Below are positions 58,766 to 64,000 of a stretch of 64,000 nucleotides of DNA, piece by piece (the first letter of the stretch is position 1; each line of letters opens with the position of its first letter). The translations under genes and the position numbers were made by a program. Location: positions 5,677,476 to 5,741,475 of the forward strand of contig NC_079414.1 of the NCBI RefSeq assembly GCF_026213295.1, written 5' to 3'. The stretch comes from Gadus chalcogrammus. Its lineage: Eukaryota; Chordata; Actinopteri; Gadiformes; Gadidae. A model generated the notes under the pieces. That model did not search any database. It was not told the origin of the DNA and saw only the letters and a list, made by a program, of their open reading frames with translations.

Positions 58766-59828
58766 CCTCCCCTACCTTTTGAAGTACTTCGTATGGCCGT
58801 TCCACCGGGCCAGAAACGTACACTCTGTTGTGGGGACAAGTACCAGCACTTTATCTCCGGGCTGGAAGTCTCGCTGTTGGGCCCCTCTGTTGTAGACCCG
58901 TGCTTGGGCAACCTGGGCCTCCTGCATGTGTTCCCGCACCAGGGGCCACAGGGTGGCCATCCGGTCCCTCATGTCTCCCACGCGTTCCACCATGGTTCGA
59001 TGGGGCGGCAGTTGCTGTTCCCAGGCTTCCTTCGCTATGTCCAGCAGCCCCCGGGGTCGTCTCCCATAGAGGAGTTAAAATGGAGAGTGGCCGGTCAACG
59101 ATTGGGGCACTTCTCTGATCGAGAACATGAGATAGGGAAGCAGCTGGTCCCAATTCCGTCCGTCCGCCTCCATCACCTTCTTCAGCATCTGCTTCAGGGT
59201 CCGGTTGAACCTTTCCACTAGTCCACCGGTCTGCGGGTGATATACTGAGGTGCGCAAATGTTTTATTTGCATCAATTTGCTTTCATGATTCGTGACATGA
59301 ACGGGGTTCCCTGGTCTGTCAAGATCTCTTCGGGAATGCCCACCCGGGAGAACATCAGGACCAACTCACGTGCAATTCCTTTTGAGGCCATGGTGCGCAG
59401 TGGAATGGCTTCGGGGAACCTAGTGGCATAATCCAGTATCACCAGGATGTACTGGTGCCCCCGGCTGCTCTTGGGTAGTGGTCCCACCAGGTCCAGGGCA
59501 ATCCTGCTGAAAGGAACTGATATAATGGGTAGGGGAATTAATGGGCCACGGAAAAGCAGTTTTGGTGCCACCTGTTGGCACTCCGGGCAACTGCGGCAGT
59601 AATCCTCCACTGCCCTCTTTACCCCCGGCTAGTGGAATCTTGCCTTGATCCGGTCCAGGGTCTTCTCCCCCCCTAGATGAGCCCCAAGAAGGTGGGAGAG
59701 TGCCAGCTGCAGGACTGATTGAACAAAGGGACGGGGCACCAACAACAACTCCACACATTCATCATTCCTCTTTACGACCTGATACAACAACTTGTTCTTG
59801 ATGGCAAAATGAGTGTATGTGATCAGAC
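58766..59828 (-). pseudogene. Gmr1-like integrase
   Basis: Minus strand: zinc-binding region with VEDYCRSCPECQQVAPK, preceded by an in-frame TAG near 59632 where FHWPG would be expected; core motifs IALDLVGPLPKSSRGHQYIL (first Asp), LTDQGTPFMSR (second Asp), and after a frameshift near 59275 KHLRTSVYHPQTGGLVERFN (the Glu). The C-terminal part has MRDRMATLWPLVREHMQEAQ and DFQPGDKVLVLVPTTECTFL. The end (YEVLQKVGEVNYRV) runs straight into RT sequence near 58750. Confidence 0.85.
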
Positions 59829-60605
59829 CTACCCCTCGATGGCTTTCCCGTCCACCACGGTCACCTGCTGGAGAGCACTCGTCAGGTTGGGATCCTCCAG
59901 TTGGGCTGTTCCGAACCGTCCCGATAATGAGGCAGGCTCTGGCGTTGCCTCATGGTCCATCGGGAACAGATTGTCCATACTCGCCTCCCCTGCCTCCTGT
60001 CCTGTGTCCCCTGCGTCACTTCCCCATAGAGGTTCAGTTGACCCCTGTGGGTCCACCTCGTGTAGGCCACACATCCGGACCTCCCTCTTATCGGCCCTCG
60101 CCCTTCTCCGGTGTCCTCTTTCCTTTAGGTTCCCCCGATCTCCCCCCTCTCCGGCCAAACTGGCCCACAGTTGGCTGAACAGTGCGGAGTCCCTCCCAAT
60201 AAGAACCGGCACCGGCAGGTTTGGGACGACTCCCACTGGCCCTGTGTATTGCCCCTTTGTGGTCTGTAGGTGAAGGAGGGTAGTGGGGTAGTTCTTAGTC
60301 TCACCGTGTATGCATGTTACTGCCACAGTGTCCATCAAGCTCGGGGACCGGGCGAAGTCTGGTCGGATGAGGGTCACCATACTCCCGGAATCCAACATGG
60401 CTGTCGTGTCCCTTCCGTTGGCCTTCACCGGAGTGACTGGGGAAGGACCACTTTCCTCCCCCCAGCAAACCGTCAGCAATCTGCAGGGACGCCCGGTTGT
60501 TAACTCACCGGCTGATGCCGACGGCCTCGAGACATCACGACTCGGACAGGTCCATGAGATGTGTCCCGGCTCGCCACACTCGTAGCACTTTCTGCTGTCT
60601 GGGTT
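59829..60605 (-). pseudogene. gag zinc knuckle and protease region of the LTR element
   Basis: Minus strand: a CCHC knuckle CYECGEPGHISWTC, then a spacer, then a retropepsin-type DSGSMVTLI, then PVPVLIGRDS. The frame stays open to 59829. The 5' side is cut at 60605 by the hAT-like insertion; the duplicated target codes for the Asn-Pro-Asp-Ser stretch found on both sides. The active-site form DSG rather than DTG is common in such elements. Confidence 0.85.
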
Positions 60606-61461
60606 CAGTGACGGCGCCAGGGGGGGGCTAGGGGGTGCTAGAGCACCCCCTAGATTAGCCATAGCACCCCCATAGCACCCCCAAGAAAATAATGGTTTAT
60701 TTATTATTGTTATTTAATTTCATTCTGAGTTCTTAATAAAATGTATTGTGTGATAATAATATTTTAATCACAAAAGAAAATAACATTGAAATAAACAGAT
60801 TGTTCACGTAGCACGACACAGACACGTTGCGTGCGTGAACGTGATTGTTCAATGAGTAGTAGGCTAAGTAATAGTAATCCTGGCGATCGGTCAATTTTAA
60901 GTCAAGCGTTCACAAAATCACGAAAATGGATCGGTATTTGATCCGAAAAAAATAATATACTCTTTTTGAAAGCATTTCTGACTCTTTGCCTGTTTAAGTT
61001 AATTCTATCTGACATTCTAATCTGCCGTCTTTAGTTAGAAGTGTATTGAACTTGGTATGTTTAGTTTAATTTGTCGCTCATGGTAGTGGTGACCTGGTAG
61101 TCATCTGGCGCAAACTTTAATCCACACACTGAAGTAAGTGAAGTATTTGGGATAGTGTTATCTATAACATGCTGCATGCCTGCATCCATTTTGACCGTCG
61201 GAGATGAACGCGGCTTTGTGCGCGTCCGTCAGAAGTAGCCTAATGACAATAATAATACGATCGATTTGAATGGCGCTTTTTATGTACCCCAAAGACCCTT
61301 TAGAGAGCAAACGTGTAAACATATGTGACGATATGGTGGGGAGGTGTTGTAGTAGAGAAAAATGAGACTCATATGCTATCACCCTAATTTCATAGCACCC
61401 TCAGTAAAACGCCGAGCACCCCCATAGCACCACCAGAAAAAAAAATCTGGCGCCGCCACTG
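60606..61461. mobile_element. hAT-like non-autonomous element in gag
   Basis: CAGTGACGGCGCCAG at the left and the inverse of CTGGCGCCGCCACTG at the right, one mismatch in 15. The 8-bp sequence TCTGGGTT flanks both ends (60598-60605 and 61462-61469), the target length of hAT transposons. A subterminal GTGCTATGGGGGTGCT motif is repeated at both ends. 856 bp, no transposase. Confidence 0.92.
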
Positions 61462-62234
61462 TCTGGGTTCAGGAAGGGCCGTCGTCTCGGGGGGCTGGCT
61501 CTTGGCGTCTCCCTGGCCGGGGTCCTGCCGTGGTCCTCCGTCCTTATCCGCTCCCGCTCCTGCTCCTTTGGGCGACGGTTGGGTTCACCCCTCAGTGGAC
61601 GTCCACTGCGTAGGACTTCCACAGCCGCCTGGTGACCTTCCACCAACTCCACCAACTGATCTGCGCTCTGTGGGTTAGCTTGGCTGGCTAACTTTTTTGC
61701 CTCGTATGGGAGGGATCGCAAGAATTTGTCCATTACCACCTTCTCTGTGGCCGTAAGCGTCAGTGGGGCAGCCGTCAGCCAGCTTTTGGCCAACCTAATT
61801 AGATCGTGCATTTGTGAGCGCGGCGACGCCGTTGCATCATAAGTCCACCCATGAAACCTCTGTGACCTACTTATCAATGTGTACCCATACCGGCGTAGTA
61901 TTTCCTTCTTCAGCCCTTCGTAGTTAGACGCCTGATCGTCCGTCAGGTCCTGATACGCCTTCTGTGCGGTGCCTGACAGGAACGGTGCGAGTAGGCTGGC
62001 CCATTGTGCTGGATCCCAATTCTCCCGAACCGCTGTCCTCTCAAAGGTATTGAGGTATGCCTCTATATCATCAGTCTCTGTCTGCTTTAAAATAAACCTG
62101 CTGGGGGCAAGACGGGAAGCTGTAGCGCCTGCAGCCACGCCGCCATGTCCGGCGGCTAGCGCTCCCACCAGCTTCCGGGTCGTAGCCTGGTGCGCCATGC
62201 TCACTTCCACTAGCTGTTTCATCAACGCTTCCAT
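61462..62234 (-). pseudogene. gag of the LTR element, N-terminal part
   Basis: Minus strand ATG at 62234 (MEALMKQLVEVSMAHQATTR). Then FILKQTETDDIEAYLNTFER, NWDPAQWASLLAPFLSGTAQ, KAYQDLTDDQASNYEGLKKE, ILRRYG and VVMDKFLRSLPYEAKKLASQ, features of Gypsy-type capsid (SCAN-like) proteins. It ends in an Arg/Glu-rich tail (RRPKEQERERIRTEDHGRT), and PFLNPDS borders the hAT-like insertion. No stop before that insertion. Confidence 0.88.
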
Positions 62235-62300
62235 TGTTGTCCCTGTGTTGGTCTATCTATTTAACTTGGTTTTGGCTGCAAGCACGCATTCTCCACCACG

Positions 62301-62759
62301 TGTAGCGGGCCAGTGGGTGTGGGGTTTCGACGCTACCAAGTCAAATGATACACACAACACCGAGAGCAGTTCAATAAGGTGATTTATTCAAAATAGACGA
62401 ATAATTGTCACCAGGGTGGGGAAAAGGGTAATCCAGAGTCCATAGTCCGTAGTCCGTAGTCCAGGGGTCGTCACCGGGAGGGTTCTCATGCAAAGCGGTC
62501 GGTACACAAATAATCCGTCAATGTTCAGGTTTCCTGCACTCTTTGGCCACACACAGTTCACAGAGGCTCACGCAGAGGCACTCCGTAGTAGGCTTCCCTC
62601 CATGTGGTTGCATGCTCCCTTTTATCCCCAAGCACTCCTGCCTAATGCACCTCTGGCTTGCATCGTTAAGGGAGGCAGTCCCTGTAAAGCTTGGGGGTGG
62701 AGCCAGCATGCTGCCACATACCTCCCCTCAATCACCACCCCTCCCTGGCGTCTACCACA
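62301..62759 (-). repeat. 5' LTR, complete
   Basis: Plus-strand TGTAGC..CCACA, 459 bp. Just inside it on the minus strand CGTGGTGGAGAATGCGTGC may be the primer-binding site. The flanking A/T repeats (57634-57644, 62760-62772) blur the target duplication. Confidence 0.85.
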
Positions 62760-63092
62760 ATATATATATATTGAATCTAGCAAGTGAACAGAAGAGCCGG
62801 GTAAAACATTTTGCATCATGAAATGAAAGTCCCTTTGAAAAGCGTATTCTTAAATATAAACGTTTATTTATTTATTTAACTATATTGGCTCATCTATCTA
62901 TACATACATTTATTGCAACATTATTTTACATATTTAAATTGATTATGTGTTAATCAATATCGAAATGGAGGACACCACAACACAGCAGTTCTTGTTGTAC
63001 ACTTTATTCTCAGCCATGATTAGCCATAGACACACTGCAGCCAGTTTACATTGGTCTTTTACAAGTTTGATAAAGTAACACATGCCCCCATA

Positions 63093-63142
<50 letters not shown>

Positions 63143-64000
63143 TATGTATATATATATTATATATGTGTCCCATAATATATGTATAGAACTATCATCACCA
63201 CAGAAACTTAATTCTGTTTCCTCAAAAAAAAAATGTCACAGTGAATGCCTACTAGGTCAGCATTTTGCATCTACTATTCTAAATCGCAATCAAAGGAAAA
63301 CAGAGAAAGTACATCACAGGTTGACTATAGGTTCAGTAGCGAGGCTCCAAGCTGTGAAGTATACAAGAGATAAGGGTTCAACCAGCCCCATCACACCCAC
63401 ATGTTGGTGTGCCCTCATGCCGTGTCCGGCCTTTTATAAGCTTAACATTGAAACTCTTTCTTCTGTTCAATGGGCATGAACGCTTATACCTGTCAGACAT
63501 TCAGGAGTGCAATATAGTGGTGTCTTATTAGCATTTCTTCTATTTTTTGGCTGGAAAAAGATAAATAAATAAAAACCGATCCACTCACAAGCAAGCGAAT
63601 ACAAAACACAAAAACCTGGTACCACACAATCTGGGCAAAAGGACCACTAAAAAAAATAACTGACGACATGTCTACTGACCATTTGAACCAAAGTATCTTT
63701 ACCTAAAAATAATAATATAAACTAACAAACTACAATTAAACTCTACCAAACAATAATTTTAAGTAATACCTATTTAAAGGAAACAATATATCTCCATAAA
63801 ATAAAGATTTAAATGAATCCCCTTTCACACACACACACTTAAAAAAGAATGCTAAAATAGGACATCTCCAGAAGAGCTGCTTACAATCTTTCAGAAAATA
63901 TTCTCTTCGACGCAGCTGTCGATCAACCGTATCCGACTCAATCACAACTTGTACGCGCACAAACACATTTAAGCGCACAAAAGCTCACCCAGAAGCATAC
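62760..64000. other. no gene recognised
   Basis: A/T-rich sequence. A minus-strand AATAAA-like signal (TTTATT at about 63003) and GTTGTACACTTTATTCTC could mark the 3' end of a minus-strand transcript entering from the right, but no coding sequence supports this. I did not find the missing 5' end of the DIRS element here. Confidence 0.35.
63098..63160. repeat. (TA)n microsatellite
   Basis: TA dinucleotides with ACATA and GTATA interruptions. Confidence 0.9.

Larger units (their letters stand above)
57645..62759 (-). mobile_element. LTR retrotransposon with Gmr1-like domain order
   Basis: Direct terminal repeats begin TGTAGC.GGCCAGTGGGTG at 57645 and 62301. Between them, in minus-strand order: gag, CCHC knuckle plus protease, integrase, reverse transcriptase, RNase H. 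Integrase before RT is the order of Gmr1-type Ty3/Gypsy elements, first described in cod. The copy is dead: hAT insertion in gag, stop in the integrase zinc-binding region, frameshifts, a deletion at the IN-RT junction and a deletion between RNase H and the 3' LTR. Confidence 0.85.

Noticed and set aside
58793..60585. Plus-strand open frames of 90-184 codons
   Set aside because: Antisense to integrase, protease and knuckle coding of the LTR element.

Overview
The window is vertebrate, almost certainly teleost fish, nuclear DNA. It holds two ordinary spliced protein-coding genes in a very transposon-rich background: fish-type L2-like and other LINEs, a DIRS tyrosine-recombinase element, a Gmr1-like LTR element, tRNA-derived SINEs, several families of TIR elements, and long dinucleotide microsatellites. 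The species cannot be named from the sequence alone.

Left part, 1-7.6 kb: relics only. There is a Gypsy gag/protease fragment (minus strand), two nested TIR elements, a further TIR element, a broken hAT (ZBED-like) transposase with a stop inside its BED finger, and microsatellites.

7.66-22.44 kb (+): a complete glycine receptor beta subunit gene (glrb-type). Ten coding exons with consistent phases give 496 residues. The introns carry MITEs, a LINE relic, a SINE, a PIF/Harbinger-like element that itself contains a LINE fragment, and a very long TC/CA microsatellite 22 nt after a splice donor.

24.8-29.3 kb (-): a complete spcs3 gene (signal peptidase complex subunit 3) in five exons, 180 residues, converging on glrb. 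Its second intron has the hallmarks of a minor-spliceosome (U12) AT-AC intron.

29.3-45.4 kb: no host gene recognised. It holds MITEs, a minisatellite, a TIR-like element carrying an exon-like segment, an apparently intact 950-residue LINE ORF2 (39.1-42.0 kb), and a TTAA-flanked DNA element with an internal 84-bp-arm palindrome.

45.4-62.8 kb: one nested transposon stack. A minus-strand DIRS element was entered by a minus-strand LINE (12-bp target duplication), which was itself entered by a plus-strand L2-type LINE (7-bp target duplication). A second L2 fragment interrupts the DIRS recombinase. A minus-strand LTR element with Gmr1-like domain order (gag-PR-IN-RT-RNaseH) abuts or sits in the 5' side of the DIRS, and a hAT-like element with an 8-bp target duplication splits its gag. 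The last 1.2 kb has no recognisable gene.

I did not find an unmistakably new biological system. The strongest leads are the AT-AC intron, the ordered transposon stack, the Gmr1-like order, a possible poison exon in glrb, and an exon-like segment inside a TIR-like element.
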